From a virus: a DNA stretch of 21,314 bases. Where the stretch lies: positions 1-21,314 of the IMG/VR virus record IMGVR_UViG_3300009481_000133. One strand, 5' to 3'. The translations under genes were made by a program, and so were the position numbers. A model generated the notes under the pieces. It saw nothing but the letters and a program-made list of their open reading frames with translations, was not told the DNA's origin and made no database searches. This document shows, in pieces, positions 11,713 through 19,589 of the stretch (its first letter is position 1; every line of letters begins with the position of its first letter).

Positions 11713-13571
11713 GAATCTCCTAATTTTGGTTCAACTTTAGAGGGAATTCTTAATTCCATACAATTTTCCATTAAATCTTTAACTATTTTAATTACTTCTT
11801 CCTTATTATCTAAAGGAATAGATAAATTTAATTCATCATGTACTTGAATTTGAGGAATTATCCCTGCATTTTTAAGTGCTAACATTGCTTTTTTTGTTTG
11901 ATCAGCAGCACTTCCTTGAATTAATCTATTGAGCGCTTTGTAAGTAAAAGCTCTCTTAAGTCCTTTTCGCTGAGTTAATACATATTCCTGGTGTGCTTCT
12001 TTATAAGGAAGAGGTTTTTGCAAATCAAAAGTTGCTGGTTGCCATAAATCAAAACGACATCTACGTCCTTCTAAAGTTCTTAAGTAACCACTACTATTTG
12101 CCCAGTGCATAGCCTCTTCAGTTAATTTTTTTAAAAAAGGAACTTGCGCATGATATTTTTTAAATAAAACATCTGTTTCTTCTTTGTTTAATCCTAATTC
12201 ATTTCCTAATTTAAGTTTACCCATTCCATAAGACAAACCTAAATTAATTGTTTTAGCTGTTTTTCTATCAATGCCAGCAATGTCTGCTACAGCTTGATGA
12301 AAGTCTGGGTCTTCTTGATGATAACGATCTACTAATTCTTGAGTTCCCCTCAAACCTTTTCCCCCGTTAATACCTGCAGCAAAGTGTAATAATATTCTTG
12401 GTTCTTGTTGAGAATAATCAAAACTTCCCCAAGTACAATTTTCATCAGGAATAAAAATACTTCTAATAAGAGGACCAAGTTCTGGATGACGAGCCGGGAT
12501 CTGTTGTAAATTAGGATGTTGCATAGAAAGTCTTCCCGAAACCGTTCCACCTGTTTCAGTTTTTAATTGATTAATATCAGCGTGTATTCTTCCTTTATGT
12601 TCATGTCGTAAAATAGAATCAATAAAAGTTGTTCTTGCTTTATTAATCTCCCTAGCGTTTACAATCATCTTTGGTAAATCATGAGAATGATTAACTAAAA
12701 ATTGTTTATGAAAACTTGGTGCATTAGTTTTTTCTGTACGAGAATAACTTAAGCCTACGGAATCAAAAGCTTTGGCTACACTAGAAGCTGCCCAAATTTC
12801 TACATTCACTCCTGTATCTTTTTTTATTTTTTGTAAAATAGACTTTTCTTTTTTAGCTAAATCTTTTTTTATTTGATCTGCTTTTTCTAAATCTACTCTT
12901 ACTCCCTTCCATTTTATATCAATAAGAAGAGGAAGAAGATCCGTTTCTAAATTAAATATATTATGTAGTTCTTGTTTTATAATTTCTGGTTTAAATACAT
13001 TCCATAATTTTAATGTTAACTCTGCGTCTTTTTCTGCATACGGTCCTACTACCATGGATGGTAACAAATGCATTTCCCCTTTTGGGTCCACACCGTGTTC
13101 TAATGCTTTTGAATATAGTTCATCTTCTTTTTTCCGTTCGCCCAAATATTCTTTAGCTAAATCATTAAGACTATAATTTTTCCCTTGAGAGGTTCTATTT
13201 TCATCAATTAAAGGAGCTGCAATCATTGTGTCAATAATACGACCTTTAGTTTCTAAACCCCATTGTCGTAACCAACCCACATCATAAGATGAATTGTGAA
13301 ACACTTTATCACACGGAAGATCTAATATTTTTTTTAAAGATTTTTTAAAAAAATTTTCATCAAAATTTCCACCACCTTCATGAGCCACAGGAAAATATCC
13401 TTTCCATCCTTCAACAGCTATGGCAACGCCAATAACTTTTCCCTCGTTACGAGCCCACCCTGGTCCTTTAGTTTTAATTCCAGGATCGTGAGTTTCTAAA
13501 TCTATTGCTATTTCTTTTGCATCTGAAAGATCTGGAATTCTTTCAGGAGGTAGCCATTCAACGTTTTCCAT
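11670..13571 (-). CDS. polA: Family A DNA polymerase with 3'-5' exonuclease
   Basis: The 633-residue replicative polymerase has an N-terminal DnaQ-like exonuclease: DLETHD (D24, E26), HNSSYDVGWL (D97) and YAEKDAE (D182). The family A catalytic domain has TGGTVSGRLSMQHPNLQQIP near 340-359, motif A DYSQQEPR (D385), motif B RKTAKTINLGLSYG (R436, K440, L444, Y448) and motif C VHDEL (D579, E580). No 5'-nuclease domain is present, as usual in phages. Leu444 aligns with Phe762 of E. coli Pol I; Leu there is reported to be common in marine phages and linked to lower speed and perhaps temperate lifestyle. The last residues after GDSWGYL are shared with the overlapping endonuclease gene. It overlaps the DUF3310 gene by 14 nt. 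Confidence 0.93.
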   Translation of the reverse strand: MENVEWLPPERIPDLSDAKEIAIDLETHDPGIKTKGPGWARNEGKVIGVAIAVEGWKGYFPVAHEGGGNFDENFFKKSLKKILDLPCDKVFHNSSYDVGWLRQWGLETKGRIIDTMIAAPLIDENRTSQGKNYSLNDLAKEYLGERKKEDELYSKALEHGVDPKGEMHLLPSMVVGPYAEKDAELTLKLWNVFKPEIIKQELHNIFNLETDLLPLLIDIKWKGVRVDLEKADQIKKDLAKKEKSILQKIKKDTGVNVEIWAASSVAKAFDSVGLSYSRTEKTNAPSFHKQFLVNHSHDLPKMIVNAREINKARTTFIDSILRHEHKGRIHADINQLKTETGGTVSGRLSMQHPNLQQIPARHPELGPLIRSIFIPDENCTWGSFDYSQQEPRILLHFAAGINGGKGLRGTQELVDRYHQEDPDFHQAVADIAGIDRKTAKTINLGLSYGMGKLKLGNELGLNKEETDVLFKKYHAQVPFLKKLTEEAMHWANSSGYLRTLEGRRCRFDLWQPATFDLQKPLPYKEAHQEYVLTQRKGLKRAFTYKALNRLIQGSAADQTKKAMLALKNAGIIPQIQVHDELNLSIPLDNKEEVIKIVKDLMENCMELRIPSKVEPKLGDSWGYLTKHTPTRQD

Positions 13572-13782
13572 AATGTTTCTCCAATAAAAGTTCTGCGTAA
13601 TGAATTACTTTTTCAATGTCTTTTCTTCCTTCTCCTTTTTTATTGTGTCTCGTTACATACTTCACAATGTTTCCTTCACACCAACCAAGACCATTATCAA
13701 CAATATAATCAATAGGTTGAATTTTACAGTCCTTGTAATGATGACCTTTAACTTGTTTATCTTTGGCGCTTTTGATGGTCAT
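13558..13782 (-). CDS. DUF3310 family protein
   Basis: The 74-residue product is nearly all one DUF3310 domain: HHYKDCKIQPIDYI, GWCEGNIVKYVTRHNKKG and the helix DIEKVIHYAELLLE. The family is widespread in phages and is often labelled 'nucleotide kinase' without strong biochemical basis; it has no P-loop here. The ATG at 13782 has GGAGAG seven bases upstream, so the TTG 15 bases earlier is rejected. It sits between helicase and polymerase with overlaps on both sides, consistent with a replication-linked role. Confidence 0.8.
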   Translation of the reverse strand: MTIKSAKDKQVKGHHYKDCKIQPIDYIVDNGLGWCEGNIVKYVTRHNKKGEGRKDIEKVIHYAELLLEKHYGKR

Positions 13783-15304
13783 AACGTATCTCTCCAAATT
13801 CTATTTCTGTTTCAGGTGCAACAACATGTAATTGTTTTTTTGCTCTTGTCATTGCTGTGTAAAAAACTCTTCTCATTTCTTCACTGTTTTTATAATATTC
13901 TTCTAATCCCTTTCTTGATATATCCGTTAATAACATAACATTGTCAGCTTCGCCACCTTTTGCTCCATGAATTGTAGAAACTGTTATTCTTGGGGGTTTT
14001 TTAAGATCTTCTTTTTTCTTTAATAATGAATTAATCATGCGTTGTTCTCTTTCACTCATTCGATCCAAAGCCGCGTGCCACGGTGTTTCAACCGAAATAA
14101 GTAAGCCGTGCTGCCCTTTTAAATCTTCATAAGTTAAAGTTTCGTCCTCTGTAACCCCTAAAAGTTTTTTTGCTCCCCATTTTAGTCCTGTTTTGGAACT
14201 AATATATTTATATACAAGTTTAACTTCATCAAGAAATAATCTCTCTCCTTGTTGAAGTTTTTGCCAAGCAAACATAGCGTCAATAGATTCTTGAGAGACA
14301 GAAAAGAAACCTTTTCTTTTAAAATAAATTCCTTGATTTCTCATGTCACTGCACATTTTATCTAAATGATAACCCGTAGGTGCTAATAACAACCATTGAC
14401 CCTCTTTAAATAAAGATAAGTCTTTATAATTAGGAAATTTTATTAATCCTTTTTCCTTACAAGGATTCCAGATCTTAGGTTCTCTATTTTTATTTCTATT
14501 AATAAGAGAAATAGCATAAGGATGAACTGAAGCTGGAATACGATAAGATTGTTTTAAAACATCTTTAATACTCCCCTCTCTGTTAGCACGAGATAATAAA
14601 GCATTAACATCCGCTCCTGCCCATTGATAAATAGCCTGGTCATCATCACCTGCAATATAAACTTTTTCTGAACGTTCAATTAATTTATCTACCAACTTCC
14701 ATTGAAGAAAACTTAAGTCTTGTGCCTCATCAATAATAAGAACTTTAAAAGAAGGAATTTTATCCTCTTCCATAATTAATCCCTCAAGCATATCCGTAAA
14801 ATCAAATAATGTACGAGCTCTTTTAAATTCTTTAAATCCTCTATCCAACTTATCTAATTTTTGCCATCCTCCATCTAAATGACCATGTTTTTTAAACTCT
14901 TCTTCAAGAGAAGTTTGTTTAACTCTGTAACGATCAATAAGAGAAAGATATTCATTATCATGTAAAGTAGCCCCAAATTCTTCTAAAGAAGAAGTAGGAT
15001 TATAAATATGCATTCCAATTAAATCTGAAAATTCTTCATAATCATCATCTTGTAAAATAGAAGTTTTATCCAGGTGTAAACAAAAACGAGCTAAAGCATG
15101 CAGTGTTTTAAAATAAGGAAAATCTTTATGTTTCTTATTAAATTTTTTTACCGCTCTGTTAATTGCTTCCTTCGCTGCTTTTTGAGTAAAAGAAAAATAA
15201 CCTATTTCGTTAGGTAATGTCCCCTGAGATAATTCTTCATTAACAATATTAAGAAGTGTAGTTGTCTTTCCTGTTCCTGGAGGACCAAAAATAAATTTAA
15301 TCAT
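13757..15304 (-). CDS. Superfamily 1 UvrD/Rep-like DNA helicase
   Basis: The 515-residue protein has the SF1 motifs in order: Walker A GPPGTGKT (7-14), FTQKAA (39-44), Walker B DEAQD (192-196), GDDDQAIYQW (219-228), SYRIP (253-257), STIHGAKGGE (443-452) and VFYTAMTRAKK (480-490). It should unwind DNA in the 3'-5' direction as UvrD/Rep enzymes do, during replication or repair. At 515 residues it is shorter than UvrD (about 700) and lacks long accessory inserts. The upstream RecB-like nuclease gene overlaps by 8 nt, so the two may act as a helicase-nuclease pair. Confidence 0.9.
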   Translation of the reverse strand: MIKFIFGPPGTGKTTTLLNIVNEELSQGTLPNEIGYFSFTQKAAKEAINRAVKKFNKKHKDFPYFKTLHALARFCLHLDKTSILQDDDYEEFSDLIGMHIYNPTSSLEEFGATLHDNEYLSLIDRYRVKQTSLEEEFKKHGHLDGGWQKLDKLDRGFKEFKRARTLFDFTDMLEGLIMEEDKIPSFKVLIIDEAQDLSFLQWKLVDKLIERSEKVYIAGDDDQAIYQWAGADVNALLSRANREGSIKDVLKQSYRIPASVHPYAISLINRNKNREPKIWNPCKEKGLIKFPNYKDLSLFKEGQWLLLAPTGYHLDKMCSDMRNQGIYFKRKGFFSVSQESIDAMFAWQKLQQGERLFLDEVKLVYKYISSKTGLKWGAKKLLGVTEDETLTYEDLKGQHGLLISVETPWHAALDRMSEREQRMINSLLKKKEDLKKPPRITVSTIHGAKGGEADNVMLLTDISRKGLEEYYKNSEEMRRVFYTAMTRAKKQLHVVAPETEIEFGEIRYDHQKRQR

Positions 15305-15968
15305 AATAAATTTCTAAACGTTTTTTCCATTTATCACAGTATGTAGGAAACATTTCTGGAGTTAAATGAAATTGTTGAAAATATCCATCTCGACTACACA
15401 TTAAAATATAGCCTTGGCTAATGTTTGTGCTAAACATATAATTATGCGCCATAGCATAAGCCGACAGCTGCAGATAATAATCTTCAATCCATTCTTCTTT
15501 TTTAGGTTTATTAGTTTGTTTAAAATCAATTATAGCAGGTTCACCATCAAATATTCCAACAGCATCTGTGGTCCCTGCATAATTTTCTCCTGCTAAATGA
15601 ACTTCACAACCCCATACTTCATCTATGTTAAAAAAAGATCTTCCAATAATAATGTTTGCCATTTCTCTAGCCTGTCTTCCAACTGGAGTGTCATCAAAAT
15701 ATTTTAAATTTCCTTTTTCTAAAATATATTTCTCTAAACATTTATGAAGAGCAGTTCCTACAGCTGCAGCATTATCTCTTATCTTTTCAGCTTCCGCTTC
15801 TCCTACTCTTTCTCTCCATTTTTTTAAAGAATCTTGTTTTTCTTTAGGTTGAGTTTTTTTAAGGATAGTTGTTACTGAAGGAACTTTAAGCGCTCCAAAA
15901 CTATAAAAACGTTCTGCTCCATCTATTCTTTTAAAGTCTTTATATTTATATTTTTTATTTATTATCAT
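15297..15968 (-). CDS. RecB/Cas4-like PD-(D/E)XK exonuclease
   Basis: The 223-residue protein contains the RecB-nuclease core: GTALHKCLEKYI (H75), CEVHLAG (E122), GTTDAVG (D135), AIIDFKQTNK (D148, K150) and QLSAYA (Q167, Y171). The iron-sulphur Cys set of Cas4 and AddB is absent. These enzymes resect DNA ends and often act with a helicase; the SF1 helicase follows directly. Its ATG overlaps the upstream stop by one base (TAATG). Confidence 0.87.
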   Translation of the reverse strand: MIINKKYKYKDFKRIDGAERFYSFGALKVPSVTTILKKTQPKEKQDSLKKWRERVGEAEAEKIRDNAAAVGTALHKCLEKYILEKGNLKYFDDTPVGRQAREMANIIIGRSFFNIDEVWGCEVHLAGENYAGTTDAVGIFDGEPAIIDFKQTNKPKKEEWIEDYYLQLSAYAMAHNYMFSTNISQGYILMCSRDGYFQQFHLTPEMFPTYCDKWKKRLEIYYD

Positions 15969-16126
15969 TAATCTATCCTATCATACCTTTTAATTAAAAT
16001 TCTGCGAACTCTTTCCCAGTCTTGTCTTACTTTAAAATCCTGCGCAGTGCGTGGTTCTCTTAAAGCTTTTTTATCTAAATCTATTTTTTTACGAATTAAT
16101 TTTTCTTCTAAAGATTTTTTAGCCAT
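15968..16126 (-). CDS. Small basic protein
   Basis: The 52-residue frame fills the gap between the zinc protein and the nuclease with one-base TAATG overlaps at both ends and a GAGG site before its ATG, so it is very likely translated. It is Lys/Arg-rich and helical (SLEEKLIRKKIDLDKKAL, DWERVRRILIKRYDRI). No family is recognised; DNA or nuclease binding is only a guess. Confidence 0.65.
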   Translation of the reverse strand: MAKKSLEEKLIRKKIDLDKKALREPRTAQDFKVRQDWERVRRILIKRYDRID

Positions 16127-16320
16127 TAAAACCTCACATTCGTTGAGTTACTATAACTCCTATAAATATCCGAAGTCTTACACTTATTACAAATTCTATT
16201 TCCAACTCCCCAACTGTCAAATTCTGTTTTGCAGTTAAGACATTTTCTTTTAGTATAAGTTACCTCTGGATCGTCTTTTCTTTTTGTTAAACCATTTGGT
16301 GTTCCTGCTACACGAGCCAT
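16126..16320 (-). CDS. Small zinc-ribbon protein
   Basis: The 64-residue product has a basic N-terminus and a CxxC-x13-CxxC ribbon (C27, C30, C44, C47) with FDSWGVGNRIC between, a pattern repeated in small phage proteins near replication genes. It overlaps the SNF2 gene by 13 nt. It may bind nucleic acid or act as a transcription accessory factor; sequence alone does not decide. Confidence 0.7.
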   Translation of the reverse strand: MARVAGTPNGLTKRKDDPEVTYTKRKCLNCKTEFDSWGVGNRICNKCKTSDIYRSYSNSTNVRF

Positions 16321-17753
16321 TGTTTCATCTCCTCTCCTAATACTTCCGTTGCTAAATTAATTTTATTACGCAAACTTTTTACAATTTTTTCATCAACAGT
16401 TTTTTCAGCTATTAAATCTATATATGTAACCTTTTCTGTCTGACTAATACGGTGGGCGCGGTCCTCGGATTGCATTCTAATTTCCAAGTCATAACTATTA
16501 CTGTAATAAATAACCGTATGACTAGCCGTTAAAGTTAAACCATAACCCCCTGTCTGAGGATTAGCAATAAAAAATCTTAAAGAAGAATCTTTATCCTGAA
16601 ACTCATTAACAATTTCTTGTCTAGTTTCAGACTTAGTATCGCCATAAAATGTAGCCACACTTTCAACTCCATATTTTTTTTTAAGTTGCCTCTCTATTTC
16701 TTGAATATCATACCGATATACTGCCCATATAATAACTTTTTCATCATTTGTTTCTTCTAAGACAGATAATAATTCATCTATTCTATTGTTTTTAATAGTC
16801 CTGGTTTGATGGTCATCTGTTTTAACATGACCACATGTAATTTGATGCAGCCTGATAAGTTGAGATAAAGCATTAACAGCAGACATTGTTTGACCTTTAT
16901 CCAATAAACTTACCCCATACTTTTTCATTTCTAGGTAAGCTTTTTGTTGTTCAGGCGTAAGCTGAACATGACGTTTTAAATAAATTTTTTCAGGTAAATC
17001 TAAGCAATCAGATTTAAGAACTCTTGTAGAAAACTTTTCTAATGTAGAGTTTAATTCATCAAGTCTAATGTATTTTAAAACTTGATCAAAAGAATGACGA
17101 CCTGGTAAATGAACTTTTCGTGTAACGGTATATCGTGCTTTAAAAGCATAATAAGATGAAAAATTTAAAAGATAAGGATCTAAAAAATAACATTGTGAGT
17201 ATAAGTCTAGAGGAGTTTTGGTAACAGGCATTCCTGTCATAATTCGTCTATACTTAGCCTGATCTTTCATATTAATAATATGTTTAGTACGAATAGCTTT
17301 AGGATTTTTAATAGTAGTAGATTCATCAATAGCCATAAAAGTCTGATGAGTTAATAAAAATTTATTTACAACTTCTACACCTCGTGAAGTACTTAAAGCT
17401 TCAACATTAATAACAAAAATAATTAAATCTTCAGTTATTAAAGAAAGAGGTTTAAGTAATTCTTCTTGTTTTTTAGTAGTAGAAGGAGACCAAAGAACAG
17501 TATGATATGCTACGTGCTCCGGCATATGAGTAGGTATTTCTCCTTTTGCCCAGTTTCCTATAATACTTTTAGGAGCTACAATGAGAGCCCCATTAATTTT
17601 TCCTTTATCATGGAGAATGGCTATATTATCAATAATAACCTTAGATTTTCCTGTTCCCATATCAGCAAAAATGGCATAATTCTCCTTATTCCAGGAGTTT
17701 TTTAATATATCCATTTGATGCCTAAAAGGCTTCGTTTTAAATTTATACTTCAT
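16308..17753 (-). CDS. SNF2-like superfamily 2 helicase/translocase
   Basis: The 481-residue protein has the Q-like start FRHQMDIL (10-17), Walker A DMGTGKS (31-37), a DEST box in place of DEAH (143-146) followed by IKNP, and MTGMPV (172-177). The second RecA lobe ends with QTGGYGLTLT and QSEDRAHRISQ, typical of SNF2/RapA-type ATPases. Compact phage members like this lack chromatin-type accessory domains and probably translocate on double-stranded DNA during replication or recombination. It is the first gene of the leftward block, with its start facing the divergent control region. Confidence 0.88.
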   Translation of the reverse strand: MKYKFKTKPFRHQMDILKNSWNKENYAIFADMGTGKSKVIIDNIAILHDKGKINGALIVAPKSIIGNWAKGEIPTHMPEHVAYHTVLWSPSTTKKQEELLKPLSLITEDLIIFVINVEALSTSRGVEVVNKFLLTHQTFMAIDESTTIKNPKAIRTKHIINMKDQAKYRRIMTGMPVTKTPLDLYSQCYFLDPYLLNFSSYYAFKARYTVTRKVHLPGRHSFDQVLKYIRLDELNSTLEKFSTRVLKSDCLDLPEKIYLKRHVQLTPEQQKAYLEMKKYGVSLLDKGQTMSAVNALSQLIRLHQITCGHVKTDDHQTRTIKNNRIDELLSVLEETNDEKVIIWAVYRYDIQEIERQLKKKYGVESVATFYGDTKSETRQEIVNEFQDKDSSLRFFIANPQTGGYGLTLTASHTVIYYSNSYDLEIRMQSEDRAHRISQTEKVTYIDLIAEKTVDEKIVKSLRNKINLATEVLGEEMKQWLV

Positions 17754-17845
17754 TATTTTCTTAATTTCTATTTATCCCATATAAATGATTGCAAAATTTA
17801 TTGCAATAGATTATTAGTAATAAATATATTAGAAAGAAAAGAAAT
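17754..17845. promoter_or_regulatory. Divergent promoter region with perfect dyad
   Basis: ATTGCAA (17788-17794) and TTGCAAT (17801-17807) form a perfect 7-bp dyad with a six-base spacer. Leftward, TTGCAA (17806-17801) is 17 bp from TATATG (17783-17778), and a nearby ATGGGATAAA box (17780-17771) lies 17 bases before the SNF2 ATG. Rightward, TTGCAA (17801-17806) is 18 bp from TATATT (17825-17830), and an AG-rich leader precedes the ATG at 17846. The dyad thus overlaps possible -35 boxes in both directions. Confidence 0.5.
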
Positions 17846-18166
17846 ATGGCAGTTTATGTAGTGCAAGAAGTTAAAGGAAGAAATATTTTAAGCGCCAAAG
17901 AATTTGGTGAATTAAAGTTGTTGCTTCCTGAAGGATCACAAATTGTTTTAAGTGCAGCTCCAACTGTAAGAAAGTTGAAGACAAAGTTAAAAGATTTTTG
18001 TGATGAAGACTATTTGTTACTTATTGGAGATCCTGCAGCTATTGGTTTAGCATGTTCTATTGCTTCCGATTTTAATCGAGGGCGATATAAATGCTTGAAG
18101 TGGGATAAGATTGAGGCTACATACTACCCTATAGAATTTGATCTATACAACAAAGGAGAAATTTAG
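17846..18166 (+). CDS. Conserved phage protein, unknown function
   Basis: The 106-residue product begins the rightward replication operon. Its central block, DEDYLLLIGDPAAIGLA followed by CSIASDFNRGRYKCLKWD, is a recognisable conserved element of small phage proteins, next to replication genes, whose function is not known. It ends YYPIEFDLY, also conserved. No catalytic or metal site is visible. An AGAAAGAAAAG leader precedes the ATG; the next gene starts immediately after its stop. Confidence 0.7.
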   Translation: MAVYVVQEVKGRNILSAKEFGELKLLLPEGSQIVLSAAPTVRKLKTKLKDFCDEDYLLLIGDPAAIGLACSIASDFNRGRYKCLKWDKIEATYYPIEFDLYNKGEI

Positions 18167-18727
18167 ATGGTTAGAAATTTAATGCAAGAAATGGAACAAC
18201 AAGTAGTTGATCATTTAGGTAAAGTTGGAGATGATGCTTTATCATCTTTAGGCCAAAAGTGTTCTGAACTTGTAGAAGTAAGAGCGGACTTGGCACAACT
18301 AGAAGAAAAGAAAAAAGAATTATCGCAAAGAGAATTCAAATTGGAAAATGAAGAAATCCCTGCGGTAATGGAAGAAAATAATTTGACTTCTTTAAAATTA
18401 AAAGACGGTCAAAAAATAGAGATTACAGAAAGTTATCATGCTAGTATAACTCAGGCTAATAAAGATTTTTGTTTTAATTGGCTGAAAGAAAAAGGATTAG
18501 ATGATATAATTAAAAATGAAGTTTCTGTAGCTTTTGGTCGTGGAGAGAATGATGGTGCTCTAGATCTAAAGTCACAGTTAGAAGGACAAGGTTTGCCTGT
18601 GGATCACTCGCAGAAAATTCACCCGCAAACTTTAAAAGCATTCGTTGGAGAACGCATTCGTAGTGGTAATGCTGTACCTGATGAATTTGGCGTATTCATA
18701 CGCAAAAAAGTGAAAATACGACAATAA
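18167..18727 (+). CDS. Conserved coiled-coil phage protein
   Basis: The 186-residue protein has an N-terminal coiled coil (about residues 30-65, rich in Glu/Lys/Leu), a short beta region (SLKLKDGQKIEITESYHAS) and a conserved C-terminal part: WLKEKGLDDIIKNEV, FGRGEND, KIHPQTLKAFV and VFIRKKVKI. This architecture recurs in phage genomes beside single-strand-binding or primase genes, but no activity is established. AAAGGAG precedes the ATG. Confidence 0.7.
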   Translation: MVRNLMQEMEQQVVDHLGKVGDDALSSLGQKCSELVEVRADLAQLEEKKKELSQREFKLENEEIPAVMEENNLTSLKLKDGQKIEITESYHASITQANKDFCFNWLKEKGLDDIIKNEVSVAFGRGENDGALDLKSQLEGQGLPVDHSQKIHPQTLKAFVGERIRSGNAVPDEFGVFIRKKVKIRQ

Positions 18728-18755
18728 GATAATACGACAACCGTTAGGAGGCAAT

Positions 18756-19556
18756 ATGGTAGTCAAGAAAAGAAAAGCCTCCAAAGCCCCTGCGAAGAAG
18801 GATAATCCTCTTCCAGCGACTATTGGAGCAAACGATTTTGAGTCTGTGGCGAAAGCTGGTCTTGAAACCGTTTCACAAGAAGACTTAGCAACACCACGTC
18901 TAAAGATTCTTCAAAAGATGAGTCCAGATTTAGATACCGTGGATGGTGCTAAAGCAGGAATGATCCTGGATACAGTTAATAATAAAGTCTATGAAGGCTC
19001 TAAAGGTATCCTTATTCTTCCTGTAGCATATCAACGTCAATATGTAGAATGGCAAGATAGAGGTCAGGGAACTGGTTCTCCTGTTGCTGTGTATGACGCT
19101 AATAGCGATATACTAAGTAAGACAACTCGTGATGAGCAGAGAAAAGATAGATTATCTAATGGTAATTATGTTGAAACTGCTGCTAATCATTTTGTCATTG
19201 TTGTTGATGATGAAAATCAAGGTTTAGGTCAACCAGCTTTAATTACGCTTAAATCTACTCAATTAAAAAAGAGTAGGAAGTGGAATTCAATGATGTTGAA
19301 CATTAAACTGCAAGGTGCTAATGGACCTTTTACTCCACCAAGTTATAGTCATCTCTATCGTTTAACAACGATTGAAGAAGGCAATGACTTTGGTAAATGG
19401 TTTGGGATAGAAATTGAAAAAGAAAAAATGTTGGAAAACAGAAATCTTTTCAATATGGCAAAAGAGTTCGCTGATAGTGTTACTAAAGGTGAAAAAATAG
19501 CTGTTCCTGAAGAAATTGAGGGGGAAGACAATGAACGTAAAGCCGTAGGCTTTTAA
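18756..19556 (+). CDS. Conserved phage replication-region protein (possible DNA-binding protein)
   Basis: The 266-residue product has a Lys/Ala/Pro-rich N-terminus (KKRKASKAPAKK), then TPRLKILQKMSPDLD, GAKAGMILDTVNN, GILILPVAYQRQYVEW, FVIVVDD and a C-terminal acidic tail. This outline is shared by phage proteins sometimes annotated as single-stranded-DNA-binding or recombination accessory proteins. The basic start, beta-rich middle and acidic tail fit such a role, but I cannot confirm it. It has a consensus TTAGGAGG site. A strong stem-loop lies seven bases after the stop. Confidence 0.65.
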   Translation: MVVKKRKASKAPAKKDNPLPATIGANDFESVAKAGLETVSQEDLATPRLKILQKMSPDLDTVDGAKAGMILDTVNNKVYEGSKGILILPVAYQRQYVEWQDRGQGTGSPVAVYDANSDILSKTTRDEQRKDRLSNGNYVETAANHFVIVVDDENQGLGQPALITLKSTQLKKSRKWNSMMLNIKLQGANGPFTPPSYSHLYRLTTIEEGNDFGKWFGIEIEKEKMLENRNLFNMAKEFADSVTKGEKIAVPEEIEGEDNERKAVGF

Positions 19557-19563
19557 TTAAACT

Positions 19564-19585
19564 GGGCGACCCTTTTGGGTCGCCC
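19564..19585 (+). terminator. Strong stem-loop, possible terminator or attenuator
   Basis: GGGCGACCC and GGGTCGCCC form a perfect 9-bp GC-rich stem with a TTTT loop. The bases after it (TATTATG) are a poor U-tract, so termination may be partial. The stem ends four bases before the primase ATG at 19590, so it could also protect the upstream mRNA or influence primase translation. Confidence 0.6.
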
Positions 19586-19589
19586 TATT

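Noticed and set aside
12350-12550. Minus-strand open frame inside the polymerase gene
   Set aside because: It is a shadow of the polymerase reading frame with no ribosome site or recognisable sequence.
15297-15968. Cas4 nuclease of a CRISPR system
   Set aside because: The four Cys iron-sulphur ligands are missing and no CRISPR gene or array is present; a phage RecB-like nuclease fits better.
18729-18740. T7-type promoter (TAATACGAC)
   Set aside because: Only the first nine bases agree, the core CACTATAG is absent and no single-subunit RNA polymerase gene is seen.
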